DNA from: a virus
Direction: 5' to 3' (one strand)
Virus record (IMG/VR): IMGVR_UViG_3300032236_000881
Coordinates: 1-26,502 of that record
DNA length: 26,502 bases
Below, piece after piece: positions 19,310 through 26,502 of the stretch (positions are counted from its first letter, which is position 1; each line of letters starts with the position of its first letter). A program made the translations under genes and the position numbers. The notes beneath the pieces were generated by a model. That model made no database searches. It was not told the DNA's origin and worked only from the letters and a program-made list of their open reading frames with translations.

Positions 19310-20656
19310 TTAGTAACCGGAAGGTGTGACCGTACCTGTACCAGTGATGGCAGTGACAGCCTTCGCGAAGCGGTGAGCGAATGCAACATACTCGTATGAC
19401 TGCAGACGGACGCTAAGGTTTGCCGACAGCACGTCTGGGAGTACGCGAGTCTTCGTGCCACCTGAGAACAAGTATGAATCATCAAACTTGCCAACAAGGA
19501 TTGGCGACTGGTTAGTACCAACAGCGTTCTTGAGCGTGGCATCCAAGTAGACCGGAACGCCCATGATTGCACCAGCAAGACCAGCAGCGCCACCAGGCAT
19601 AGCGTTGATGCCCTGAGCGTTGAATGGGCCAGCAGCCGTTGGAACGATGATTGGACGACTCTGACCGTCAACCTGTGCGGTTAGCCAGTACCAAGTCGAA
19701 GGTGACATTACGATGCCAGTGACATCGCGGAAACGGTTGGTGACAACGCCAGAAATGGCCTTGCTCAACGCGCCAATGAAACCAGTCACAGATGGAGTGG
19801 CTTCAGTCCAAGTAGTAACAACACCGTTAGTGCTGTCAGTTCCAAGGTTGGTGTAACCACGAAGACCACCTGAAGTGCCGTCGCCGTTACCTGCAACAGC
19901 AGTGTTCAGCTGCAAAGCCTGGTCTGCAATGAGGTCTCCGAATACGAGACGATCAAGTCCGGCAGCAATCGGTGACTGCTCCAAAAGTTGAATCGACACG
20001 TTGAGGAAACCTGAGATAGTACGAACAGGTGCAGTCACCGTTGCGGTAACAAGGTCACGAGGACTTGTTGGTGCGTATGTGCTCGATGCGTCGGCTGCTT
20101 GGAAGCCAGTACGAGTACCAGTGGTGATTGCAGGGATGTTGATTGAATCTGTTCCTGCAGGAAGTGCCATCGCAGTTGCAAGGTTACGAGTTACAGAAGC
20201 CGCACGAGCGAACTCTGCAAACTCATTGATGAGGTACAAAGGTGGAACGAAATCGCCACCAGAGCCGTCAACACGAGTTGTGTCGCGAGTTTCAACAGCA
20301 ACTTCCTGCTGGTGACGTGCAAGACGTGACCAAGCGTCAGAATCGTTGCGAACATTCGCATTGATCATGTCGCGGTAGAAAGAGTTGTTTGAACCCTTGT
20401 CGTAAGTCATGGCCTCACGGGTAACTACGGCAGAGCCGAAGGTTGGAACATTCGCAGCAGCGCGAACTTCCTTAAGTTCAGCAGTACGAGCCTCTAGTGC
20501 TTCTGCTGTCTTAATCTTGCTGTCGAGATCTGCGATCTCTGCATGACGTGCTTCTGCTGCATCGAGTGCCTCAGTAGTCACTTCACCAGCAAGGAGAGCT
20601 GCAGCATCGGCTGCGGCGGTAGCGCGAGATTCGCGCAAAGAGTCCAACATGGACAT
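19310..20656 (-). CDS. Major capsid protein, HK97 fold, 448 aa
   Basis: The first about 95 residues (RESRATAAADAAALLAGEVTTEALDAAEARHAEIADLDSKIKTAEALEARTAELKEVRAAAN) form a charged, coiled-coil scaffolding-type delta region. The rest is HK97 coat: ALAGNGDGTSGGLRGYTN-type loop, IVMSPSTWYWLTAQ, PFNAQGINAMPGGAAGLAGAIMGVPVYLDATL and the end DVLSANLSVRLQSYEYVAFAHRFAKAVTAITG. The adjacent protease presumably cleaves off the delta region. AAGGAG precedes the ATG at 20656; a second ATG lies at 20650. Confidence 0.92.
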   Translation of the reverse strand: MSMLDSLRESRATAAADAAALLAGEVTTEALDAAEARHAEIADLDSKIKTAEALEARTAELKEVRAAANVPTFGSAVVTREAMTYDKGSNNSFYRDMINANVRNDSDAWSRLARHQQEVAVETRDTTRVDGSGGDFVPPLYLINEFAEFARAASVTRNLATAMALPAGTDSINIPAITTGTRTGFQAADASSTYAPTSPRDLVTATVTAPVRTISGFLNVSIQLLEQSPIAAGLDRLVFGDLIADQALQLNTAVAGNGDGTSGGLRGYTNLGTDSTNGVVTTWTEATPSVTGFIGALSKAISGVVTNRFRDVTGIVMSPSTWYWLTAQVDGQSRPIIVPTAAGPFNAQGINAMPGGAAGLAGAIMGVPVYLDATLKNAVGTNQSPILVGKFDDSYLFSGGTKTRVLPDVLSANLSVRLQSYEYVAFAHRFAKAVTAITGTGTVTPSGY

Positions 20657-20732
20657 GGCTACTCCTTAAAGTAGGTTAGTGGGTTTGTGAGTCGCCGGGG
20701 CAGAAGCGCCGGGGACATCCCTAGAGTCACCC

Positions 20733-22625
20733 CTAGAGAGAATCAAGTTTGAACTTCAGCGCCAGTTTGCGCTTGCGAAGTTCGAGGTCGTCATCGGCTG
20801 CATCTTCCGAACGCATACCGACAGACGAAGCGTCATAGGCTGGCCACGTCACAACCGAAACCTCAAACAGGTTCAGGTCGGTTAGTGTGCGAAGACCTTC
20901 CTCACGAGTGTCACCGCCAGGAGCAACACTGAAAGCGAATGACATCTTGTCAACGTCGCCACGAGTAAGAGCCGAAGCCAACTCGGCAGCGCGAGGATTC
21001 GAAGGGTCAAGCGTTGCTTCCATGCGAAGACCGACATTGTCCTCAGACAGAGTCAGAGTGCCACCCTGCGTTGAGGCAAGAGGCAACTGGTCGGTGTCAT
21101 GGTTCACAAGTAAGAACACTGGGTCGCCAGACTTCAATGATCGAGTGAAAGCGCCAGGCGCAATCATTTCACGGAAGTTTAGACCGGTCGCTTCCTTGTT
21201 GAACTGTGCAGCATAGCCACCAATTCGAAGTGAGCCGTCATCGGTAGCAATCGAGCGAACCTCAGCGTTAAAGGTTAGGCGCTCAGCTGAAGCAATAGCA
21301 GACTTGCGTTCCTGCAAATCGTGAGACATCGAGCGAGGCTCAAACGGAACAACAAGGCTCGGGTCTTCAAACTTCGTGGCCATCTTGTCGTAGTAGTCAG
21401 ACACCTTCGCCTTAATCTTCGCAACATCCTCTGCAGGAATGTCAACACCACCGCGTGAACCATTCAGTACCGCAGCAACAGCAAAGATTCCACGAGGAAT
21501 CGCAGTCAAAGTTCCGCCAATGATGTCGGCGAACTGCAACTTGTAGCCACCAAACTGTCCCTTCTTGTCAGGGTTGACGTAGAAGAACGCTTGACCATAC
21601 TTGTTCCAGTCACCATTCGCCCAGTCACGGACACGCTTGTCAGCATCCGAAGCGCTCCACGCGTAGTCGCGTGAACCAATCGGCAAATCCATCGAACCTG
21701 AAGCAGCACGCATCATCGGGTAAGCCTCATCCATCATCGGCATGGATTCCTCAGCCATGTCATCAAGATCATTGCCCTGAGCATCCACCGGGTCAGGAGA
21801 AGGCTGAGTGACTTCCTCACCAAGCGAAGCAGTCAATTGCCACTTGTAGAACTGCTGGTCGTCAATAGCGCCAGCAATGAAGTTAGCGATACCCTGCTGG
21901 CCATAAGCGGTTGCACAATCAAACACGTCTGAAAGTTCATCAAGGAAGATGTCGTTCGCTGTCAGCAAATCGCGTGCAAGACTCATCGGGTCTTGACCAG
22001 GAGTCGCGTCCTGCAAGTATCCGAGCTGCATGAACTCAGCCAGACGGAACGGAGCAACCGAACCAATCTTGCGAAGGTTCTCCGCGATCGGGTCAATCAA
22101 CTCGTAGGCGGTCTCATAAATCTTCTGGAACAGTTTGTGGTATTCGCTGAAGTCAGCGCCCTTCACGTTCCAGTGTGCACCATGAGCGCGGAAGTAGAAC
22201 TGAACCGCAGTTCCAAGCAACTCTCGCAGTTCCTCAACCAAGTCAGGAACTGTTGCCGAATCTCTTTTCTCCATTGTTTCTCCAATGATTATTGCCGACC
22301 GAGCAGCCATTTTGTCGCGAATCGAACTCGCCCAAGTGAACCCTGCATCCCCACCCCAAGCAGACCAAGCCACGCGGCCAGCACTCGGGAAACCATCTTC
22401 ACCAGCATTGAAGCCAGTTGCTTTCTTATCGACCTCGTGACGCTTGAAGAACGAATACATTCTGAAGATCACATCGAGGGACACAGGCTTACCTGCAGCC
22501 AAATCGCTCGCACGCTTCCGGCCAGTGTCAGTGAACCCTGAGCCAGCCTTACCGTCAGCAAGCCACTTCAATGCACGAGAAGCCTCATCGCGGACACCCT
22601 GCGGAGGTCGGAAAGTTTCAGCCAT
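20733..22625 (-). CDS. Dps/ferritin-like domain fused to HK97 prohead protease, 630 aa
   Basis: Residues 1-106 form a domain (LKWLADGKAGSGFTDTGRKRAS, FPSAGRVAWSAWGGDAG) known from some head polyproteins. Residues about 127-270 read like Dps: AHGAHWNVKG (His151), His163, Asp178 and Glu182 have the spacing of E. coli Dps H51, H63, D78 and E82, although the equivalent of D67 is Gln167. A linker and a further domain (about 318-420, AWSASDADKRVRDWANGDWNKYGQAFFYV) follow. Residues 445-605 are a prohead protease: NHD with His509, and KMSFAF with Ser562. ATG overlaps the portal stop (TAATG). Confidence 0.85.
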   Translation of the reverse strand: MAETFRPPQGVRDEASRALKWLADGKAGSGFTDTGRKRASDLAAGKPVSLDVIFRMYSFFKRHEVDKKATGFNAGEDGFPSAGRVAWSAWGGDAGFTWASSIRDKMAARSAIIIGETMEKRDSATVPDLVEELRELLGTAVQFYFRAHGAHWNVKGADFSEYHKLFQKIYETAYELIDPIAENLRKIGSVAPFRLAEFMQLGYLQDATPGQDPMSLARDLLTANDIFLDELSDVFDCATAYGQQGIANFIAGAIDDQQFYKWQLTASLGEEVTQPSPDPVDAQGNDLDDMAEESMPMMDEAYPMMRAASGSMDLPIGSRDYAWSASDADKRVRDWANGDWNKYGQAFFYVNPDKKGQFGGYKLQFADIIGGTLTAIPRGIFAVAAVLNGSRGGVDIPAEDVAKIKAKVSDYYDKMATKFEDPSLVVPFEPRSMSHDLQERKSAIASAERLTFNAEVRSIATDDGSLRIGGYAAQFNKEATGLNFREMIAPGAFTRSLKSGDPVFLLVNHDTDQLPLASTQGGTLTLSEDNVGLRMEATLDPSNPRAAELASALTRGDVDKMSFAFSVAPGGDTREEGLRTLTDLNLFEVSVVTWPAYDASSVGMRSEDAADDDLELRKRKLALKFKLDSL

Positions 22626-23848
22626 TAGTCCAAGACTCCCATGACAGGTGCACTCGGGTCAGCATCCTCACCCAGCGAGGACAAGTCACCGCCAGCAACC
22701 ACGTTACCCATGAGAGCCTGATTGAACGAATCGCCGCCATCGTAAGGTTCACGACCAATGATTTGGCGAGCCTCATTCGGAGTTGAAACACCCTTGTCGA
22801 TGTAAAGACCAGCAACACGAGCTTGAGTCAACGAATCCGTGCGAAGTAGCGAAGCGAAGTCGAACACGACATCCTGACCGGTAGGCAGAAGTTCAGAAAG
22901 CGCAGTTTCAAGACGGCGAACCCAAGGGGTCAACGTGTGCGTCAGGAAGTTCAAGTTCGCCTGTTCAACATTCTGGTAAGTCTGGTTATCGCCAGTAACA
23001 CCCATAAGGTGACCGGGGATGCGGTAGATACGAGCAATGTCACGAATCAACTGCTCGCGAGTAGCAATCATTTCCATGTCAGCTGCGCTGGTCGTGATAG
23101 GCGTGAACTTCAGACCATCAGACAAGACCGCTGGACGGCGACGGCGACGGTGAGTCGCTTCCCACGTCCCCTGAATTGTGCGTGCCTGGTCGAGCGTCAA
23201 CTTCTGGTCAGTGCTCAACACGCCAGAAGGAGTAGCGCCTTCACCGTAGAACTGCGACAGGTGACGATCCATAGCGAGCGACAAACCGACAAGGGTTCGA
23301 GATTGAATCAAAGGTGACACACCAACCAGCGATTGCGGTGGCGTGAACCAACGAATGTGCATCAACGAGTCATTCGCCATCTCATTACCGAGATGCAAAT
23401 ACACGCGACCAATCTGGTCACCAGTCGGCAACACCTGCATCTGGTACGGATGCAACGGCACTAGACCAATCAGATTCCCACGAGTGTCCACATCCTTGTG
23501 AATGTACGCATTGCCATGCAAGACAAGCGAAGCCATCACCTGATGAATGAACTCGAACGTGTTCGTTCCCGAAATAATGTCAGGCTGAGCCAACGCAGTC
23601 GGCAACGGAACATTCTTCCGCTGACCATCAACCACCTCGTAACAACGAAGCGGAAGCGAAGCCACCGAATCACACAGCAAAGTGACAGCAGACATGACAG
23701 CCGAAACGCCAAGAGCCGTCCACTCATCAACACGCTCACCAGCACTCGAAGTGACCTGAGTCTGACCATACAGCTGAGACAGCGGAGCAACATAGTTGTT
23801 GAACTGTGGGTAACGGCCAACAACCGCAGACCGGCGAAGAATACTCAT
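22625..23848 (-). CDS. Portal protein, HK97 family, 407 aa
   Basis: The features of HK97-type portals are clear: AVMSAVTLLCDSVASLPLRCYEVVDG (about 50-75), TNTFEFIHQVMASLVLHGNAYIHKD, GVSPLIQSRTLVGLSLAMDRHLSQFYGEGATPSGVLSTDQKL and IRDIARIYRIPGHLMGVTGDNQTYQNVEQANLNFLTHTLTPWVRRLETALS. The C-terminus (NEARQIIGREPYDGGD) is also standard. It forms the dodecameric ring at one capsid vertex through which DNA enters. ATG at 23848 overlaps the stop of the small membrane protein (ATGA). Confidence 0.93.
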   Translation of the reverse strand: MSILRRSAVVGRYPQFNNYVAPLSQLYGQTQVTSSAGERVDEWTALGVSAVMSAVTLLCDSVASLPLRCYEVVDGQRKNVPLPTALAQPDIISGTNTFEFIHQVMASLVLHGNAYIHKDVDTRGNLIGLVPLHPYQMQVLPTGDQIGRVYLHLGNEMANDSLMHIRWFTPPQSLVGVSPLIQSRTLVGLSLAMDRHLSQFYGEGATPSGVLSTDQKLTLDQARTIQGTWEATHRRRRRPAVLSDGLKFTPITTSAADMEMIATREQLIRDIARIYRIPGHLMGVTGDNQTYQNVEQANLNFLTHTLTPWVRRLETALSELLPTGQDVVFDFASLLRTDSLTQARVAGLYIDKGVSTPNEARQIIGREPYDGGDSFNQALMGNVVAGGDLSSLGEDADPSAPVMGVLD

Positions 23849-23994
23849 TCGTTACCTGCTAAATACGAGAAGACAAGAGCAAAGATGCCACCAACAATAA
23901 GACCGAAATCGACACCAAAATGAAGACTGATTCCTGCACAGACTGAGCCAGCGCCAGCAATCTCAACCGCTGTCGTGATGCGTTCACGATTCAT
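23845..23994 (-). CDS. Small membrane protein between terminase and portal, 49 aa
   Basis: The ATG at 23994 lies within the last codons of the terminase gene, and the TGA at 23847-23845 overlaps the portal ATG (ATGA). The product (MNRERITTAVEIAGAGSVCA, then GISLHFGVDFGLIVGGIFALVFSYLAGNE) has one weak and one strong hydrophobic segment and so is a membrane peptide. The frame fills an otherwise gene-free 135 bases. I recognise no family. It may be a moron or a lysis or exclusion factor. Confidence 0.65.
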   Translation of the reverse strand: MNRERITTAVEIAGAGSVCAGISLHFGVDFGLIVGGIFALVFSYLAGNE

Positions 23995-25546
23995 CAAACT
24001 CACCCATTCCGTCTAGATCATCAAGGTCAAAAATCATTGGCATTCCGCCACCCTGCCCACTCCACCAGACAGCACGCTCGAGGCCCATCACCGCAGCAAC
24101 CGCCAAGTCAATCCGTCGAGAAGAGTTCTTCGACTCCTTCGACAAGCGAGAACCGCGTGAATCCACTCTAAGCGTCGCATTGCCCACATGACGAGCAAAC
24201 ATCGGGTCGCCGTCATGAGTCATCGACTTATTCATCACGGCCTCGAACAGGCGTGTGGTGGCTGGAGTCATGCGTGAAGCGCTCTGAGGGAACAACGTCA
24301 CAGGTAGATTCTCATCCTCAAGAATCTGGAAAGTACGCGCCCAGCGATAAGGGTCGCAAGCAATCTCCTCAACCTGCCACTTCAAACAAGCATCACGAAT
24401 CGACTGCTCAACATCCATCACAGGAACTTGCCAGTCCGCAGACTCCCCGTCAGGCTTCTCCCACGCCTCAACCACAAACGCGTGAGGCACATCCTCAACC
24501 GTCACACCAACAATCGCAGTGCAGTCACCATTGAACGAACCATCGAACGCCAGAACAACAGCAGTTCCAGGCTCAACCGTACGGTCAGAAGCCACAGCAT
24601 CCCAAGCGCCAGCCGGCAACCAAGTGTCCGAAGTAGACATCCACTGATTACAGCGCTTAGTTCGAAACTCAGACTCAGGCGTTCGGTTAATCACCGACTC
24701 GAAATCTGAGGCGGCAACAATGTCATCAAAGCCCGGATTCGCGTCACGCCACGTCTTCGGGTCACGATGGTCAGACTCAGCTGACGCTTCCCACCACGAG
24801 AAGAAGAACGACGGGTCAGTGATCTCGCCCGAAGCAACCTTCTGGCCGTACTGATAAAGCCCATAACACAGGGAATCCTTACCGCTGGAATCAGTCTTGA
24901 CACCTGCGGTTGTGATGCCCACCATCATTGGTTCTTTGCGAGCGCCCTGAGCAAGGCTCATGACATCCCACAGTTCACGGTTAGGTTGGGCGTGAACCTC
25001 ATCGAAGATTGTCAGCGTTGGGCTGAGACCTTCCTTGGTGAAACTTTCAGACGATAGAGCGCGGTAAGTCGTGCCACTCTTCGGGTTGTAAATCGTATCT
25101 CGGAACACCTGCAAGAAATCCGACAGTTCAGGCTGGAGACGAATCATCTCCTTGACAGTGCCAAACACAATCTTTGCCTGATCGCGGTCAGCGGCGCAAG
25201 AATAAATCTCACCGCCAGAAGGGCCGAGAACTAAATGCTCAAGGGCAATCGAGGCAGCCCAAGCAGACTTGCCATTCTTTCGAGGTAGACCTATCAGAGC
25301 CGTTCGGTGGCGTAATGTGCCATCAGACTTGAGCGCAAACAGTTGACGAGTCAATTCCTTCTGCCAAGGTCTGAACACCATCGGTGAACCGGCATCGCCA
25401 GCAATCGACTCCTTCGTAATCTTGCACAGCGCCTCAGCGAAGTCGACAACTTCCTCACCGCGAGAACGCTTCAAGTCGGCAGGAGGCACAGGAGTCAACC
25501 ATCGAGGTGGCCACGCCTGAATCTTGCTTCTCCCCTGAGCCGCCAT
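23984..25546 (-). CDS. Large terminase, 520 aa
   Basis: The ATPase has Walker A GLPRKNGKSA (86-95), Walker B LTIFDE (178-183) and coupling motif ITTAG (211-215); the nuclease has AFDGS (Asp335), CDPY (Asp398) and IDLAVAAVMGLE (Asp480). This corresponds to the Terminase_1-type family. It cuts and pumps DNA into the prohead. I start it at the ATG at 25546, which overlaps the kinase stop (TGATG) and has GGGGGA upstream. A TTG at 25582 would add 12 residues and looks weak. Confidence 0.95.
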   Translation of the reverse strand: MAAQGRSKIQAWPPRWLTPVPPADLKRSRGEEVVDFAEALCKITKESIAGDAGSPMVFRPWQKELTRQLFALKSDGTLRHRTALIGLPRKNGKSAWAASIALEHLVLGPSGGEIYSCAADRDQAKIVFGTVKEMIRLQPELSDFLQVFRDTIYNPKSGTTYRALSSESFTKEGLSPTLTIFDEVHAQPNRELWDVMSLAQGARKEPMMVGITTAGVKTDSSGKDSLCYGLYQYGQKVASGEITDPSFFFSWWEASAESDHRDPKTWRDANPGFDDIVAASDFESVINRTPESEFRTKRCNQWMSTSDTWLPAGAWDAVASDRTVEPGTAVVLAFDGSFNGDCTAIVGVTVEDVPHAFVVEAWEKPDGESADWQVPVMDVEQSIRDACLKWQVEEIACDPYRWARTFQILEDENLPVTLFPQSASRMTPATTRLFEAVMNKSMTHDGDPMFARHVGNATLRVDSRGSRLSKESKNSSRRIDLAVAAVMGLERAVWWSGQGGGMPMIFDLDDLDGMGEFDES

Positions 25547-25983
25547 CAGTTCCCCCGAACGATTGTTTCGATACTTCCCCAAGGTTCAAGGTGGAGAGTT
25601 CGAAGTGATTTGTTCAAGTCTTGATGATACTTGGACACAATCGACTTTGGCACTGGTGCAGTTCTGTAATCCTGCGCCTTGTGAAGAAGGAGCAGGGAAG
25701 TCTTAAAGACAATCAGTCGAGTTTCAGCGCCAGCCTCGGTCGCGAGCTGAAGCCAGAAGGCGCGATGTCGACGGTCAATGTGAGTTCCGTCAGCGATAAC
25801 GTCAAGGCCACCATGAGCGGCAACCTCAGCACGACGGCGCAACTGGTTCATGAAGATGTTCGAATCCAAAGATCGGTCAGCCCGAAGAGGTTCAGTGCTG
25901 GCGATGTGTTCCTCGCCTGTGGAATTACGAGCAAGCCACGTCGACTTCCCTGCGCCAGGAGCGCCCATCAAGACCGTAATCAT
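25546..25983 (-). CDS. P-loop polynucleotide-kinase-like protein, 145 aa
   Basis: GAPGAGKST (residues 7-15) is a textbook Walker A. DVIADGTHIDRRHRAFWLQLATEAGAETRLIVFKTS continues with the acceptor and lid pattern of AAA_33-type kinases, the group of T4 polynucleotide kinase and zeta-toxin relatives. It is coupled at both ends (ATGA with small terminase, TGATG with large terminase), so it is translated together with the packaging motor. Possible roles are end repair, DNA or RNA 5'-phosphorylation, or an inserted moron. The substrate cannot be deduced. Confidence 0.75.
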   Translation of the reverse strand: MITVLMGAPGAGKSTWLARNSTGEEHIASTEPLRADRSLDSNIFMNQLRRRAEVAAHGGLDVIADGTHIDRRHRAFWLQLATEAGAETRLIVFKTSLLLLHKAQDYRTAPVPKSIVSKYHQDLNKSLRTLHLEPWGSIETIVRGN

Positions 25984-26429
25984 TTCGCCTGACGCTTGGC
26001 AATCAAGTTGTCCAGTGCGCTGGCACGTTTAACCTCAGCCACGCCAAGGCGAGAACGTGAAGTCGGATCGAAGCCAAGACTGGCAAGCGCATCAGACAGC
26101 GACTTGGCCAAAGCGACAACCGCACGAGCGTCAGCAGGTTCAGTTGTTGCCCGATACCTAGCGCGAGCAATGGACAAGTCGTCAGCTGCGCGACAAGCGT
26201 TCTCAATCGCCGACAAGTCAGAATCTGGTGAAAGCCAAGTGATCGCCATCGACCAGGCACGAGACCACAGTTCAAGGCCATCCTTGCCCAAATCCGCTGG
26301 AGCGTCAGGAATCGTGATGGCCATCGGCAAAGTTTGAACAACCGCCAACTCCGGAAGTTTACGTCGTCCAGGATTCCCCTGAGCACGCTTCAATTCCGCT
26401 GGTTTTGGAGGTCGACCGTTGGTTGCCAT
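25980..26429 (-). CDS. Small terminase subunit, P27 family, 149 aa
   Basis: The opening NGRPPKPAELKRAQGNPGRRKLPE is the signature of P27-type small terminases. The rest is a helical bundle (DLGKDGLELWSRAWSMAITWL, IENACRAADDLSIARARYRATTEP, ALAKSLSDALASLGFDPTSRSRLGVAEVKRASALDNLIAKR). It would recognise the packaging site and recruit the large subunit. It is the rightmost gene; the 57 bases upstream (26430-26486) hold only AGGACA as an RBS and no clear promoter. Confidence 0.92.
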   Translation of the reverse strand: MATNGRPPKPAELKRAQGNPGRRKLPELAVVQTLPMAITIPDAPADLGKDGLELWSRAWSMAITWLSPDSDLSAIENACRAADDLSIARARYRATTEPADARAVVALAKSLSDALASLGFDPTSRSRLGVAEVKRASALDNLIAKRQAK

Positions 26430-26486
26430 GTGCTTTTGTCCTGACTTTTAGTCCAATTCAAAGTTTTGCGAGTGTGTGCAAAGGGG

Positions 26487-26502
26487 AGATCGGAAGAGCG
26501 TC
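26487..26502 (+). other. Illumina TruSeq adapter sequence
   Basis: AGATCGGAAGAGCGTC is identical to the start of the reverse complement of the universal TruSeq adapter. It is not phage DNA. It marks the end of a library molecule, possibly at a real genome terminus. Confidence 0.93.

Noticed and set aside
19111-19671. Minus-strand ORF of 186 aa overlapping the capsid gene
   Set aside because: Out of frame with the capsid gene, low-complexity Ser/Leu/Arg composition, no RBS. The real gene downstream is the 48-aa frame.
20680-20735. GC-rich intergenic hairpin between protease and capsid genes
   Set aside because: The paired CGCCGGGG elements are direct repeats, and possible stems are only four base pairs, so I do not call a terminator.
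26430-26486. Promoter upstream of the small terminase
   Set aside because: TTGCAC is present, but no acceptable -10 lies at a proper distance.
1-26502. tRNA genes, integrase, repressor or attachment site
   Set aside because: I looked for tRNA-like arms, integrase motifs and att-like repeats and saw none in this window; lifestyle cannot be judged from it.

Overview
The window is the structural and early-gene half of a tailed, double-stranded DNA phage (siphovirus-type, HK97-fold capsid). Every gene I can support lies on the minus strand, so the map reads right to left. Two WhiB-type Fe-S regulator genes, an actinophage-style tail-chaperone C-terminus, a typical actinophage holin and CHAP lysin, and TANNNT-type -10 boxes point to an actinobacterial host. 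Base composition is moderate by eye rather than the high GC of Streptomyces or Mycobacterium, so an environmental (for example aquatic) actinomycete is my guess. The last 16 bases match the Illumina TruSeq adapter, so the right edge is a library or physical DNA end and not phage sequence.

Packaging and head module (26429 to about 14500): P27-type small terminase, a P-loop polynucleotide-kinase-like protein wedged between the terminase genes, large terminase, a 49-residue membrane protein, portal, and a 630-residue polyprotein joining a Dps/ferritin-like domain to an HK97 prohead protease. The major capsid protein, a 48-residue ORF, a GT-A-like glycosyltransferase, a long repeat-bearing fibre protein and head-tail connector genes follow. 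Tail module (about 14500 to 8700): tail terminator candidate, small pre-tube protein, tail tube, a gp10-like protein, tail assembly chaperones made by a -1 frameshift at CCCTTTA, tape measure, and two distal or receptor-side proteins. Lysis module (8723 to 7370): zinc-ribbon miniprotein, small beta protein, membrane-anchored coiled-coil protein, CHAP lysin and holin.

From 7353 leftwards lie a small DNA-binding protein, a metallophosphoesterase and a DUF6378-type protein. A 166-base regulatory gap with two candidate promoters and an inverted-repeat operator follows. It is followed by an early operon of tightly overlapping small genes: two WhiB proteins, a PD-(D/E)XK nuclease, a zinc-ribbon miniprotein, an accessory protein paired with a Cas4/RecB-like exonuclease, an HTH protein, and an OB-fold-type ssDNA-binding protein candidate. 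Next comes a 208-base gap holding two long perfect inverted repeats, then Cys-rich or AT-rich small proteins running off the left edge. Most junctions are ATGA, GTGA, TAATG or TGATG overlaps, implying translational coupling.

The most unusual items are the Dps-like/prohead-protease fusion, the structured interval at 1390-1562, a repeated gene-junction sequence encoding ALDGEQ at three gene ends in AT-rich cassettes, the glycosyltransferase-fibre pair in the capsid module, and the kinase between the terminase genes.
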